Below are positions 1 to 10,999 of a stretch of DNA of 64,000 bases, one piece after another. The stretch is taken from contig LUCM01009232.1 in NCBI GenBank assembly GCA_008360955.1, forward strand, positions 1-64,000. Reading direction: 5' to 3'. The number at the start of each line of letters is the position of its first letter. Within the stretch, counting starts at the first letter, position 1. This DNA comes from Fasciolopsis buskii. Lineage: Eukaryota; Platyhelminthes; Trematoda; Plagiorchiida; Fasciolidae. Made by a program: the position numbers and the translations under genes. The notes below the pieces were generated by a model that did not search any database, was not told where the DNA came from, and saw only the letters and a list, made by a program, of their open reading frames with translations.

Positions 1-1453
1 TATCACATGGTGAATTATTTCATGTAAACATTCAATCTCCTACTACTAAAATGATTATTTCGCCTAATGAGGCCCAAAGGTGCTATTCGTCCACCAATCG
101 TTGACGATAAGCCAGCTTTACACACGACTGGTTGTATTTTACTTTCAGTTTTCCTCTTCGGTCTTTCAGTTTTGTAATGATACCAATCGTTCCATTGATA
201 TCAGGACCAAATGACGCACGGGGTGTATCGGAAAATCAATATGTCGTGTATTGTTTTTAATTGTGAAGAATATACTTCTAATAGCACACCATTGTTGGCA
301 GATGTAATGCGCCAACGTTTCGACTTTCGTGGGTAGTCTTTCTCAAGGCAGTTTTTGCAAGCAGTTGATACTTGGTAGGCCACAGTTGATTTCATACTAA
401 ACTGAAGGAGTTGGTGATTGCTAGTCTGTCCAGCGGTCGTTTAATCAGGTAACTGAAGTGGTCAACTTAACGACTCCTTCCTCTGCTTTATCCGAGTTTA
501 GAGTTTCTTGATTTATCGCGAGAAGCAACTTCTGTTCGTAGTACCTAATCGAAATGTTGTAAATGAAAGTCACAAGTTCTTGACGTGGTCTCCGTTTCAT
601 CAGCTATTTCTTTCCAGTATTTCTTACGAACGGCCCTGGCGATGCCTTGAGATATCTACCACAGAACTCTTTACAGGTTAAGCACCATCAGAACCATGAC
701 GAAGAGAGAAAATCATGAGCATGAAAGAGAAGAAAAGACAGTGTGCAGAGTGCAGCACGCATGTTAGGTCTTCTCGTTTCTACCTCCGTGTCGTCAGTTA
801 TCTCTGGGTATCCGTGATTCCTACGTCGGCTCGGCGCAACCCTGTTGCCCACATCGTAGTGGAAGGTTGACTTTGCAAACCTTATTCCGTGGCCTTGATT
901 ATATGGTTTTACCTACTATACGATACGACGATTTGAAGGTCTCGTAACTTACTGGGGCTGATGGCTGAGTACTTCTGGGTGCGCAGGACATCTTTCCACC
1001 ACAGACGCCGGTGAACATAGAATTTTATGCTTCGTACTCTCCTTATGGTTGGTTTGGAATCAGGATTTAGGTATTCCCCCAGATTGATTATCAAATTTTT
1101 GTCAACCCGATGGAGAGCACCTGACATTCACCTCTTTCCTTGACGAAAACACCACCACAAAAGGGCAGGGAATAGGACTTTCTCAACGGAGACTGAGATG
1201 CACTGTCACCCGAAAGGCTGTTGAGTGGCGTTTTAAGCGATCGGTTATCCCGAAGCCAGAAAAAACCCACCCTCGTCCATACTGAGGCATTTGAAGGCAG
1301 TGCTTGAGACCTCTCACTGCAACCTGCGATGTTCGCTACTATCTGCGAATAGGGTTCCATGTGCTTTTATTGCCAGTTGAAGGTTACCTACAGTGATCCA
1401 ATCTTTTACCTGTCTTTTTGTTCTCCTGACTTCCTACAATGCAATTTTCTTAG
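1..1453. other. No recognisable gene
   Basis: Open frames of 60-90 codons occur on the minus strand between about 900 and 1360, but they lack convincing splice borders or family motifs. I see no repeat with a recognisable ORF. The last 40 bases (ending in tttcttag) serve as the acceptor for the exon that follows. Confidence 0.4.
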
Positions 1454-1954
1454 CGCGCACGGATTATATTCATATTTTTCACTGTCGTTTGCCTTGGTCA
1501 GTCGAATTGCTATTAGTCGTGACAGCGCTTGGTGTTTCTATTTTTTCCTTGGCTGCACTACTTATCCGGGGTAATGCAGAGATGCACACTTTTATGCAGA
1601 CACGACCGCTGCCGTTTGCATTTTCCATGGCTGCGCTTGACAGTCCTCCAACGGCATCTCACCAAAATATGATCCAGTTGTTTGCGCATCTTAACGATCG
1701 TTGGAGTATGTACAACTTGAGCTACTGGAACCGAATGCTTGAAAAACAACCGTTCTATTCATGCCAATCAAACTGATCAGACCACCATTCTCGAATCGCT
1801 GAATAATACCAACTTTCCGAAGAATGCGACTTATGGATTTGATTTATGTACCTGTGGGAGTGTTCCGACCCCATGCGCGCATAGAAACCCGGTTGATTAT
1901 CTCTTGCAGGCTGTGGTAGAATTCATTTTTTTCGTTATCGGCCGCATTAATTAG
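1454..1954 (+). CDS. Probable membrane-protein exon with broken frame
   Basis: The exon follows a pyrimidine-rich tract ending ttttcttag at 1453. It reads open for about 107 codons to a TGA at 1774-1776. It has a clear hydrophobic segment of about 22 residues near its start (LLLVVTALGVSIFSLAALLI), then a soluble stretch with NLS sequon character. Immediately before the TGA a second frame takes over and stays open to a TAG at 1952-1954. That part is rich in N-glycosylation sequons (NNT, NAT) and cysteines (CTCGSVPTPC) and ends in another hydrophobic stretch. The two parts read as one extracellular loop split by a one-base indel, so this is a sequencing error, a young pseudogene or an unrecognised intron. 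Family not recognised; a tweety-type or other multi-pass protein was considered but not supported. Confidence 0.45.
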
Positions 1955-2865
1955 GACATAGACCGTGATTGCCGTTACATCATGTGGGGGGCCTTTAAAG
2001 TGTGCCGTGGCTAGCCTGTATCAGATTAGGTGTCAAGGGATCATTATTTCGTCTTGCCTAAATCAGAACTAATGAGATCCCACGGAGACCAGAATTGTCC
2101 GTCGGGTCACGATGACGAAGCCAATAAGATGTGTCTACTCTCGGGGCCTTTGATCTTCGGCTACCTGGGTTGAGTGGGCAGACTTCCGGTAAACAATCAT
2201 TGCCTACTTATTAGTCATGTGGAGTGGATATTGTGTTGCATTAGATACCAGCATTTAGCAATGTCTCGATGTTCCAGCAAGCTGTGTTCCTTTTTTGCAG
2301 TGAGAAATTCCAGCTTTCTGTTTTATCGCCTGGTCCACTGAGACATGAAGGGCGTCGCTTTCCAGGGATGCCGTTGCTTACCGAGCGCACGGATTCTCCT
2401 AGATGACCATAGAGAGTCGCGGGAGTAAGGCAGGACTCGTCGTCTCCATCACCGTTCCGTCTTTTGGTTTGTTTGTACTTTTATCCTTCACACAGTCAAG
2501 TACGGACTGTAAAGCGGCTGGGCTGTTTCGGACGAGGTGATGAATTTTCGTGTGACTCATTCGCCTCTTCCGGAATACCGAGCCAGATGTGTTGAAGAGT
2601 TTTTCTTCCTGTAAGCTTCGGTAAACTTCGTCCGCTCATTTAAAAGCACTTATTTTCTTATGCCAATCTCCGCATCACCACGTTTTCTTATCAGCCGGCT
2701 ACCCGTAGTTTGGTTTAGTCCCCTTTTCTAACGGTTTACCCGAATGTGGCCGTTGATGCATTCTTCAGCTTGTGTAACTGATAGAGACGAAAAGATGAGA
2801 GATGCCCGAGGGGCAGCAATCTACCAACTTAAAAATGCTACTTTCACAACTCATGCACTCACTTG
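1955..2865. other. No recognisable feature
   Basis: About 900 bases with stops in all frames, no transposon motif and no tandem repeat that I can see. It may be intron or intergenic DNA. Confidence 0.4.
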
Positions 2866-3100
2866 TCACAGTATCGTTGTCATACGATTGTGGCATTTTA
2901 ACAGGTGAACGCTCAGGTGAAGGAAATTTTCCACGTTCTCATGCACTGCCGCTGCTCGCTTGAGCGTGACCTGTTCACATCTAGCCACCAATTCGATTAT
3001 TCTTCTGATGTATGCACGAAGTATGGGCGTGCTGAATGGACGTTCCCCGCAAACTCCGCTGCTCAATGCACTAACGATGATGGAATCGGTAACGATGGTC
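2866..3100 (-). CDS. Candidate terminal exon, strand uncertain
   Basis: On the minus strand an acceptor (ttcatatttcag) ends just right of 3100 and is followed by about 78 open codons to a TGA at 2868-2866. The product would be helix-rich (for example RAYIRRIIELVARCEQ). The opposite strand is also open, from an acceptor ending aacag near 2904 to a TGA at 3109-3111. Only one of the two can be the real exon. The minus reading has the more regular amphipathic pattern. No family recognised. Confidence 0.3.
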
Positions 3101-3495
3101 CTGAAATATGAAGTGGCATGGCGCCGTATTAGATTTTAATAGACCTTTCACTTTGTTTCTGATCTGAGAATGCTTCAGGCAGTTCACGAATTTATCCCAG
3201 TCTGTATGTCTGTCTGATTTCAGCTGTCTTGTATTCTATTACCTTTTAATCGGAGATTTCGCTAGAGATGGTAACGGGAACCATTGCTTTCCATTCGTGG
3301 TTGATTCTTGCTGATGCAGCCACTCGAGCAAGTGCATCTTCGTCTATCCGATGAAGAGAGCTTTTTCGAGTAAAACTGCATTCATTATTATCATTCTAAA
3401 ATCAGGTTAGTCTCCTTATACTCTTAGAATATACAGTGGTCTGCATTATACAGGATATTTACTTAATTGGTGTTTGAGAATTGTGTTCACGTTAG

Positions 3496-3560
3496 TTTGG
3501 AGTTAGTGCATGTACCGCGTAATTGGAAGATTTCCCGTTCGAATCCAGCTCGTGGCATCC
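3496..3560 (+). repeat. tRNA-like SINE fragment
   Basis: A near-perfect RNA polymerase III B box (CGTTCGAATCC) lies at 3536-3546. The expected A box about 30-40 bases upstream is degraded, and no tRNA cloverleaf can be folded by eye. Best read as a decayed tRNA-derived SINE rather than a tRNA gene. Confidence 0.35.
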
Positions 3561-3999
3561 ATTTTCTGCTAGGTAGCGCGCAAGTGGACTCTCCATTCTA
3601 AATAACGTCAAATTTCATCGTGCTGGTGGGTTGCTGTCGTCCGTTCAACTATTTAACAAAAGTCGAGGGTATCCCATTAGCACTGACAGCTCAGCTTCGC
3701 TGGAGAATGGTTTGCCAGTAAATGGAAGTTGACGCTTTACTGCTGATGTTCTTTTATGCTTATTCAGATTTGGTAGGGTGTGCGGCCTATCAGTCAGTTA
3801 GTGCTTTGTGGCGTGCATGTGTAAAGTCGTGGATATAGTTCCCCGAGTTCATCAATAAGAATCGATTTTTGGTGCATATCGCTGTTAGAATCGAGAATTG
3901 GACAAAAACCGAAAGGATATTAGAATTCTAATTTGGATAAACCATTTCGGATATCATATCAGTTCCCAAAGGCCGTTCACGAGTGTTTTCCATAATTAG

Positions 4000-4079
4000 G
4001 ACTGCACTCCTTCTCATCAACAAACCGTGAAGCGATTCAATGGTCTGTCGTATTTCATACTGTCGTGATTGCATACAGC
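4000..4079 (+). CDS. Candidate internal exon, hydrophobic
   Basis: An 80-base open segment lies between an acceptor (gagtgttttccataattag) and a strong donor (GTAAGT at 4080-4085). It enters in phase 1 and leaves in phase 0, coding 26 residues that end in a hydrophobic run (WSVVFHTVVIAYS), possibly part of a membrane span. The next exon (4341) also starts in phase 0, so the two could be joined. Product unknown. Confidence 0.4.
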
Positions 4080-4340
4080 GTAAGTAATTGTGCGCCTATG
4101 TAGATCGCTCACAGGCACCTTCCAGTGTGGTGTTGGTATGAAAGTGGATTCAATTAGATGTCCAATCTAATCGGGTCGTTTGGGATAATGCAAATTCTGT
4201 TTAGTCGTGAAAATCAATTTGATCTTTTTCTAGTTCCCCATGAAAACGAAGTGCTGTAAAAATGCAACAATCTTCTTCACGTTTTCCAATCTCGATTATG
4301 ACCTCCATTTCCTTTCGGTCTGGTTGATTATCTTTTCCAG

Positions 4341-4523
4341 GTTATCACTGACATTGGTAAAGCTCTTAATCGGGGTAGAAGATCGACCATGCCCGCGACC
4401 AATGATTTGCAGGCTTATCGTGCAAAAAAACGGGAGGGAACCGCAAAAGGAAAGTTTCGTGATGTTTCGAGTGGTTCCTACAGCCTAACGGATAATGAGA
4501 ATACCAAACCTAGTTGGTTAGAG
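4341..4523 (+). CDS. Internal exon of unrecognised gene
   Basis: The acceptor is attatcttttccag and the donor is a perfect GTAAGT at 4524-4529. The exon is exactly 61 codons and phase 0 at both ends. The product is hydrophilic and basic in the middle (AYRAKKREGTAKGKF) and ends in a polar Ser/Asn-rich stretch (TDNENTKPSWLE). It fits a cytoplasmic linker rather than a folded domain. With the next phase-0 exon at 7360 it forms a consistent gene model. Family not recognised. Confidence 0.6.
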
Positions 4524-5415
4524 GTAAGTATGTTCAACCTGGATTCTATAGCCAGTATATATATATATGATTTACATACATGGCATTGGGTTATTTCCCT
4601 GATTTGAGTCCAATTGCAACTGTTTCATCATCATCCGAGGCGATATCATCAATGCTATGGCCAGAAGGCCATTCAAAGCAGTGAAAAAAATTCGTCACAT
4701 TCCCGGTAGTTCGTTGGTGAGCGTCTAAGTACACAATAAAGTACTCGGAAGTTGTGCATAAACCTAGGTCTCTTCCAGTTATCAAAGTGTGTGTCGTATT
4801 AGATACGTGTTCTCATCGTATTCCTTCTCATGCCCCACTCGATATTCAGACCCTTGTATATACAAACAACCGAGAATCTTCGAAATATCCTGAACATACA
4901 GTGTGTATACGATTACTATCGTCAGAAAGATAGAGTTGTTATGCGTTCAGCACTGGGTTTGCTTACCAGTGTCTATATGACAAAGTAGGAATACAAACAT
5001 TACATAGAACGATATAGCAATGCGGTCACTAACATCACTATTCGATGGATCTCCTTTGCACGAATGATAAACAACTCAAACTAGGGGTCATTAAAATCAA
5101 GTTTGACCTTGTTTACCAAGAAATTATTCTTGCTTCTAGAAACGTTCCTCACGGTTTGTATATGCTTTTTCTGTCAACCTGCTTGATTCTCCATTCGAAA
5201 GAGAAACGTATCAGAAAATAACATGAAGCGACCAGTACACTGACTTTCACGATGATTCCACTTCATCACAAACAATCTGTTTTCCGCACAGAGCGGGACA
5301 AATCAACATCACAAATAGTCCAGTGGTAAAGATTTCACGCAATACCGTAAACTTTGTATTCTCTGTTAAGCTTATCCTGTGGGACTAGAACGAGCGGATG
5401 AATTAAGCCGGAGTA
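4524..5415. other. Intron-like DNA, no feature
   Basis: Follows a strong donor. It contains a short TA run near 4556-4568 and no coding stretch or transposon motif that I can support. Confidence 0.35.
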
Positions 5416-5862
5416 CTACCGGTTTACAAGGCATCCTTTATCACAATCCGTTTCAACGGAAATTTTGCAAGGCCAGAAGAGTTCGCGTGCGTCGGGGAGG
5501 TCAGCCTTCAAAGCTGCTATGGTAAAATGCTTATTCGCTACGTTGTCAAAGCAATGATTGACTACCTTATTGTACTCACTGTTGATCGTTGACCAATGCA
5601 GTTGCACTTGTTGATCCCATTTACTTGATAATAGACAAATCCATTCGAACTAGTCATCCACGCTAATTTAGGTCTAGTAGAACATCATTAAGTTTAGCTG
5701 CCGTACATTTGGTCGGAATAGTTCGCAATCGATACTCGGGCTAACTGTCACTTTTGCAATCAAGTCGTCTATGTAATTGTTTTTTGATGGAAGTGGATTC
5801 TGCTGCATGCTCTTACCATGGCCTGCTCCCACTGAATTTGAGATTTCAGTTGCTTTTCTCAA
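5416..5862 (-). mobile_element. Decayed gypsy pol fragment (RT to RNase H)
   Basis: On the minus strand a YIDD box, the reverse-transcriptase catalytic motif form, appears at about 5770. About 105 codons downstream a segment with ISVETD resembles the start of the RNase H domain in Ty3/gypsy elements (usually L-E-T-D-A-S-D). The spacing and order match a gypsy pol, but stops interrupt it and the flanking sequence is not alignable by eye. The match is weak, and another retroelement class is possible. Confidence 0.35.
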
Positions 5863-5930
5863 TTGTTCTCCTTATATGGTTTTCATTTGTTAACGGGTAA
5901 ATTGTCGTTCACCGCGATTTCGTGTTGTAG

Positions 5931-5955
5931 TTCAGTTCAGTTCAGTTCGGTTGAG
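5931..5955. repeat. TTCAG tandem repeat
   Basis: Five copies of a TTCAG-like pentamer in a row; the last two carry one substitution each. A short tandem repeat with no evident function. Confidence 0.8.
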
Positions 5956-6231
5956 TTTTTTCAATCGACAAACTTTCACCAACTTACTCTGGTCTTGATT
6001 GCTACTCCGCAGCACCATCTTTTTGAGGTAGAAAAATAAACGAGGAATAGTGAAAGGTCGACTGTGAAATAATAAAGTGAACGACTAAGTAAAATAGATT
6101 TCGAATAGAAATCTCCACTGACTGCGACCCTGACCCATATCACCCGTTGTCTCCAATCGTTTGAAGAAATCTTGTGTACCTCAACCCGGTAGCCTAATTG
6201 CATCTTTATGAACCAGTCCAATGGTTAGACT

Positions 6232-6350
6232 TTTCATGCCATGGAATGGCTATCTCAAACCATTAGCTGCCATGACGAACAGCGCACAACGAGGTAGTCG
6301 TTCAGTGGGCGTGCGCAAAACATGTCCCAATCACCTTAACCTATTCTGAA
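6232..6350 (-). mobile_element. RTE-type LINE, C-terminal scrap
   Basis: The minus strand reads LGHVLRTPTERL at about 6297-6335. This is the block LxHVLRMPxxRLP that lies near the C terminus of the RTE reverse transcriptase in flukes. A related sequence recurs at 30950-31005. Only about 100 bases can be recognised. Confidence 0.5.
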
Positions 6351-7359
6351 AGGATGCTTTAGTCATAAACTCAACTTCGGAGGTTTTAACTGCGGCATTT
6401 ATATTATATCGTCTAACCGAAACTTCAGCATTCAAAAGGTCCGCTAGTTACGACACGGAGGTGTTAAATGAGTGTTGCATAAACATGGGAAAGTACAATA
6501 TTATTTAAAAATTTCGACCCACGCCTGCATTAACCTGCTGTTTATTTACAATTGCTACTAATTTAGTGTAAGATTTAATTTTTCTGCGGCTCTATTCTGG
6601 GGAGTAAATCTCCCAGTCACGGAAGAGTTTTAGGTGTTTGTTCTGCTTTTATTTGACGACAATATTATATTAGTTGTCGGTAACGTCTGAGAGTCATCAT
6701 GTAAATGCCTTTTCTACTTATCTCAGCTGAATACTACATCCGACCTTAGAGTTCGTTCTCGCGACTCGTTTTTCGATGTCGATGTATCTTAGTACGCGCG
6801 ATTGCACGTGTATCAAAGCCAATTCGTTAATTACTAGGGTTTTTGACACTCGTAGCTCTGACTAGTCAACCGGTGAATGGGCAATTTTAAATCATGAAAC
6901 AAGCAATTCTGTAATCGGGAAATCTGTTGGGTCGTTAATCCCGGTGTTGGTCCGGTCTTACAATCGGGATCGGAGGAAGGGGGTTCAAATATGGGACGGT
7001 ATAGCCAAAGGAGTTAGTTGATCGAACCCATCCTATTCGGTTGAGTTCATGTTAGCGTTCTAGGTCCTCATTTATTTGATCTCTAGGTTTGCTTTTTCTT
7101 CGAGTCCTGATTTCTCTCATGCTTTCGAATGTTTCACCTTCGACTAACTGATGGTGAGAGGCCGGTATCAAAAGAAGAGCAGAGCAGATGGTTATAAGAT
7201 TTGAATTACTGATTTATTACTCGAGTATGTAATTTCATCTATTTGATGTTTTTCATCAGCACAGTCTATTGCTGAACATCAAGGTTTGTCATAATTGACT
7301 CGCCGGTTTAGTGAATTCTTCATAGGTGAATAAATCACATCCATGGTTTCTCAATGCAG
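6351..7359. other. Intron-like DNA, no feature
   Basis: No open frame of note and no transposon motif. It ends in the acceptor tctcaatgcag used by the exon at 7360. Confidence 0.35.
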
Positions 7360-7737
7360 ACAGAATACCTAACATGTCTTCCGCCGTGGTTACCGGATCA
7401 TATTCAAAAGAACTCTGTGGAGGCGATAGAGGCTGTGAGCTATCGACTCTATCGTCGTTTGTCATCGGTACCACAGGATGGTCGATTTCTAGCAACTGCT
7501 TCTGGGAACTTTGATTTTGAGTCTATGGATGAGAACTTTTCCGAGCCGATGGACGATGCTGAATTGGCTCTCTTGCGCACCTCATTCGCCGACATACAGG
7601 GGACCTGTATCGAGAATGATGCCATTGCGAGCGATCAGGAGAAGCCGGCCAGTTTATTACCTTCCACCAGTTGGCCGTTTGCGAAACACGATTCGGTTGT
7701 TCGGCGTGGTTTGGAATGTTTACGCCGCAGTCCTAAC
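7360..7737 (+). CDS. Large internal exon of unrecognised gene
   Basis: A 126-codon open exon, phase 0 at both ends, lies between the acceptor tctcaatgcag and the donor GTAGGT at 7738-7743. The residues are well mixed. The start could be a helix (HIQKNSVEAIEAVSYRLYRR), followed by an acidic stretch (residues about 52-68, with FESMDENFSEPMDDAE) and a basic C-terminal end (VVRRGLECLRR). No transmembrane segment or catalytic motif is visible. Joining from 4341-4523 keeps the frame, giving at least 187 codons. I do not recognise the family. Length, codon mix and clean splice borders make it very probably a real host exon. Confidence 0.65.
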
Positions 7738-8340
7738 GTAGGTTTACTCATCATTTTTCAGTTCAACCAGTTTCAGTTGCTCTAGTCTCAATGTATCTCT
7801 GAAATGGTTTATCATGCGCTTTTAATACATAGTCCGTCACTATCTATCCCCATTAGTGCAGCAAACAACGGTGGCAGGAGCAACCACACTGGGGCGCTTT
7901 TTCTTCTGGTTCATTATTAGTCCCCAACAATAGAATCTGTCCACCGAGGCTGACTCGAATCCGGAATGCATTGTTGTGAATCACAACAGAGGCATGAACA
8001 CGCTATAAATAAATGACCTGTAATAAGTGGCAACAACGTGAATAAGTCAGTAATCTAATAGTATTTGTTTGGTTTTCCCTTTGTAAACTGATACTGAGTG
8101 CTCCGTACTGTTTTTGTACAACCTTTTAATTTGTTTACTTATCTCGCAGTGTGGTTCTATCGGGTCCTAATTGTAGCATCTTTCGTTTATTTTGTTCACT
8201 GGCAGGTCATTCGACCCAGATCGCACTCAAGTGAGTTGTTTGCTTGACAAATGTCTTCATGAACACTGAAGACAACAATATGATAAGTAAATTAGGTTTT
8301 GCACGAAATTATTTACCACGCGGTATTATCGACTAACTCA
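7738..8340. other. Intron, no feature
   Basis: Follows the donor at 7738. It holds no coding stretch that I can support. Confidence 0.35.
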
Positions 8341-8560
8341 TCACAAAGGAACCATGGAAGCGCTGCTCAGCTGTTTTATACTCTTTGGGAATCGTCTGCA
8401 GTACGTATCCCCCGCCCCCGACCCGGGACACGAACTCGGGACGAACGATGATGATTCGAACGTCTTGATCATCAATACTCTAACTGAGCAGACTTTCATT
8501 GGTTTGTTGAACTTCACGACGTGATAGGCACCTATCCGTTCTTAGTGGGAATTCGGGCGT
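8341..8560 (-). repeat. tRNA-derived SINE (family 1)
   Basis: On the minus strand a degenerate pol III A box lies in 8473-8489 (around TTAGAGTATTG) and a B box (AGTTCGTGTCC) lies at 8426-8436. The flanks on both sides align by eye to the copy at 50055-50230, including a shared cagact..gat.gg.tt block beyond the A box. The two copies differ at roughly a quarter of positions, so the family is old. Confidence 0.55.
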
Positions 8561-9922
8561 TATAAACACATGGTATATAATCCCATAGCACTAAATCTCC
8601 TGCTATCCATCTATCAAGTAGCCAAAATCTGTAGATCTTGTTCAAAATCTTCGTCTTAGGGTGCCCACAAGGAAGTTTCCTATCATGGGAGAAGTCTGAT
8701 TTCATTTCGGTCCATAAAGAATTTTGTGATGAAGTTCAGCAAACGTTGAGAGCTCGCCCGGTTTGCTTAATGGCTAACACATTCAACTTACAGTCTTTCG
8801 TCCCGGGTTGGCGTCTCACTTTGTTCTGAATGATAGCTCTTACAAGTCGAGGGATAGAATAAATGATGTGACTGGTTCTTGTGAGCTGTTGTCTCTTGTT
8901 GTGATTATTAGACCAGTGAAATCTGTGCTTAAGTATGACTTCCAAGATTGTTTCACCTAGCATTTAAGTCGTGGTGTTTCGAATTGAACTGATATGAGCC
9001 TTCACAGTCAGATTTCATTTACAGAACAGTGGAAACCGTAAATTCAAGTTTGTGGCTAACTGATATTTTACAAACATCAGAGACGTAAATCCTCTCCATG
9101 TGTCGAAGAATCACAAAAACACTTGCCTCTCTCATCTGATTTGTGCACGCCGACAATGAGGAGCAAACTTTCCCTGTTTGGACAGTCGTCGTCGTCGGTT
9201 TTTATTTATTTTTAACACACTTTCTACCTTCTCATTTTTCCGATTTTTGTCAGTGAAGGGTGATTTGCGCTGCGCATCCATGAGTTTCAGGTATATCGAG
9301 GACAATGTGTCAAACACTTGTGATATTTCTTTGGGCTCCCTAACGATGTTTGTACATTGTTTCAGCTTGCTCATTTGGAGCATGCTTACTGGTCAGATCT
9401 CATGTACTTCTTACTCGCTTTATGAGCGTACACCTTGGAGGAACTAATGACTGTGATGTTTTCGGTTTGTTTACGTCGCGGTCGTACTTTCACGATCTTG
9501 GGCCCGTTCAATGCATATTCATGCCTATTTTTCTTTCTGCTGATATTTTATTTCTTTTGCTTGGTGTTTGTTCATTGTAACTAAGTCGTTACAGGTGATT
9601 TGTTTGATCGTTTTACCGTCGTCAAGAGCCTTGCCTGCTCATTCGCTCATTTTCTTTCTTAACTTCGTAACAAGGCTGTCAAAATCTTACTCGCAAATGT
9701 TTCGATGAACTCACTTTTGAACCGTTTACTAAAAATGCGGTATAGTATACAACGGTAGGGGTGGGTGTTTCACTAACAGATTGTGAAAATGATGTGGGAT
9801 TTTACGAAATGTTAGTTGCTTAACATTGCATCAGTCATCGTTGGTCGTTTTTGGTTTCTGTTCATCGTTCCGTTATGCTTGATTCTATTTTGTTTTTGGT
9901 TTTTGGACACGGACCATCAGAG
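8561..9922. other. Intron-like DNA, no certain feature
   Basis: Short open frames on both strands near 9130-9450 look like chance frames in T-rich DNA. The right end is a T-rich tract leading to the acceptor at 9922. Confidence 0.35.
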
Positions 9923-10035
9923 CCAACAACTCCGTATCTGATGACTTCGCTGCAAGGGACGCACGCTCACGTGAAGTTCATGCTACATCCGGAATTCAAG
10001 TCTCCCAGTGACTTGCCTCAATCACCCCCAGGCGA
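9923..10035 (+). CDS. Internal exon of unrecognised gene
   Basis: A 37-codon open stretch ends at a perfect donor GTAAGT (10036-10041) and is preceded by a T-rich tract ending ggaccatcagag. Starting at 9923 gives phase 0, which fits the end of the exon at 7737; an acceptor two bases earlier would shift the phase. It leaves in phase 2. The product includes HAHVKFMLHPEF and a proline-rich end (PSDLPQSPPG). Probably the same gene as 7360-7737, though a missing exon between them cannot be excluded. Confidence 0.5.
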
Positions 10036-10365
10036 GTAAGTAGTTTTCTAGCAATTCATTAGCCTGGGCCAGAATCACGCTGTTCAAATCATGTCTGTCT
10101 GATTCTATTGTGGAATTAATGATACAGTCGCCTGTTCAAATTACGCTCCCCTTCCAGAATAAATAAAATCGAATTCTGCGAAATTCGTTCGTGTGACGGA
10201 GACGTCCGCTCGTCGAAAAGGTATTTAGTGACAAAATCTTGATCGGAAACCGTCAGATATATTCGCTGGAAAAGGATTGATCGCTGTTCAGAGGACTGTA
10301 CTGGGTATTAAACAGTGCAACGCTTCATTTGCTTTTTTCCACTTATCATGTTTGACTACCAACTA

Positions 10366-10700
10366 CTAGGTTGGAGTAGACGGAACTAGAAGGAGCATAC
10401 GCAAGCAGTGTTGTAACACAGAGTTGAACGATAGCGCTTGCAAGTCGAAACAAGAAAACTGAAAGCCTATATAGTAGGCTTCGTTCGACGAATAAATGAT
10501 GTATGAAAGCTGAAATGGATAAGCCGTATGCGGTGTTCGTTGAAATGATGGTAAACGGCTACTCGCTGTCGCCCGGCCCGTTACCACGCTCGACCTAGTG
10601 AGATATTACGTGGTCATATGCCACCCGGAGTTTCGGGGTCATGGTTGCTGGTCCCCCGTTTCCGTACTGTGGTGGACCCTATTGGCTGTGGGACATGTCC
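10366..10700 (-). repeat. Probable 3' LTR of the first gypsy element
   Basis: It lies directly left of the integrase end, where a minus-strand element should have its 3' LTR. On the minus strand it holds AAGCCTACTATATAGGCTTT followed by a TTTTC-rich stretch. The same AAGCCT...AGGCT/GGCT core and T-rich continuation occur in both LTR remnants of the second gypsy element (36.5 and 40.35 kb). Exact borders are not visible. Confidence 0.4.
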
Positions 10701-10999
10701 CTTTCACTGCATTCATGCCTGTAGCATGTCATATAAAAGTTGTAACACGGAAATGACGAGGTGCGAAATACTACATTACATTCTCCCCAGCTAGTTTTCT
10801 TCAGTGTTATGGATCTACATTGTGCGTAGGACGACTTCTCGATTACACGGATTGTGAGAACGAGCTCTTTGTTGTTGTTTTCGTGCAAAGGTAGCAACTT
10901 GGTACGAGTGCTTGCGAGAAGTAAAGGTACCTGCGCATCAGCAAATTGGTCTGACCCGTTTGGTATATCTTCATTGTGAGTGTTATCAATGGGCTCACC

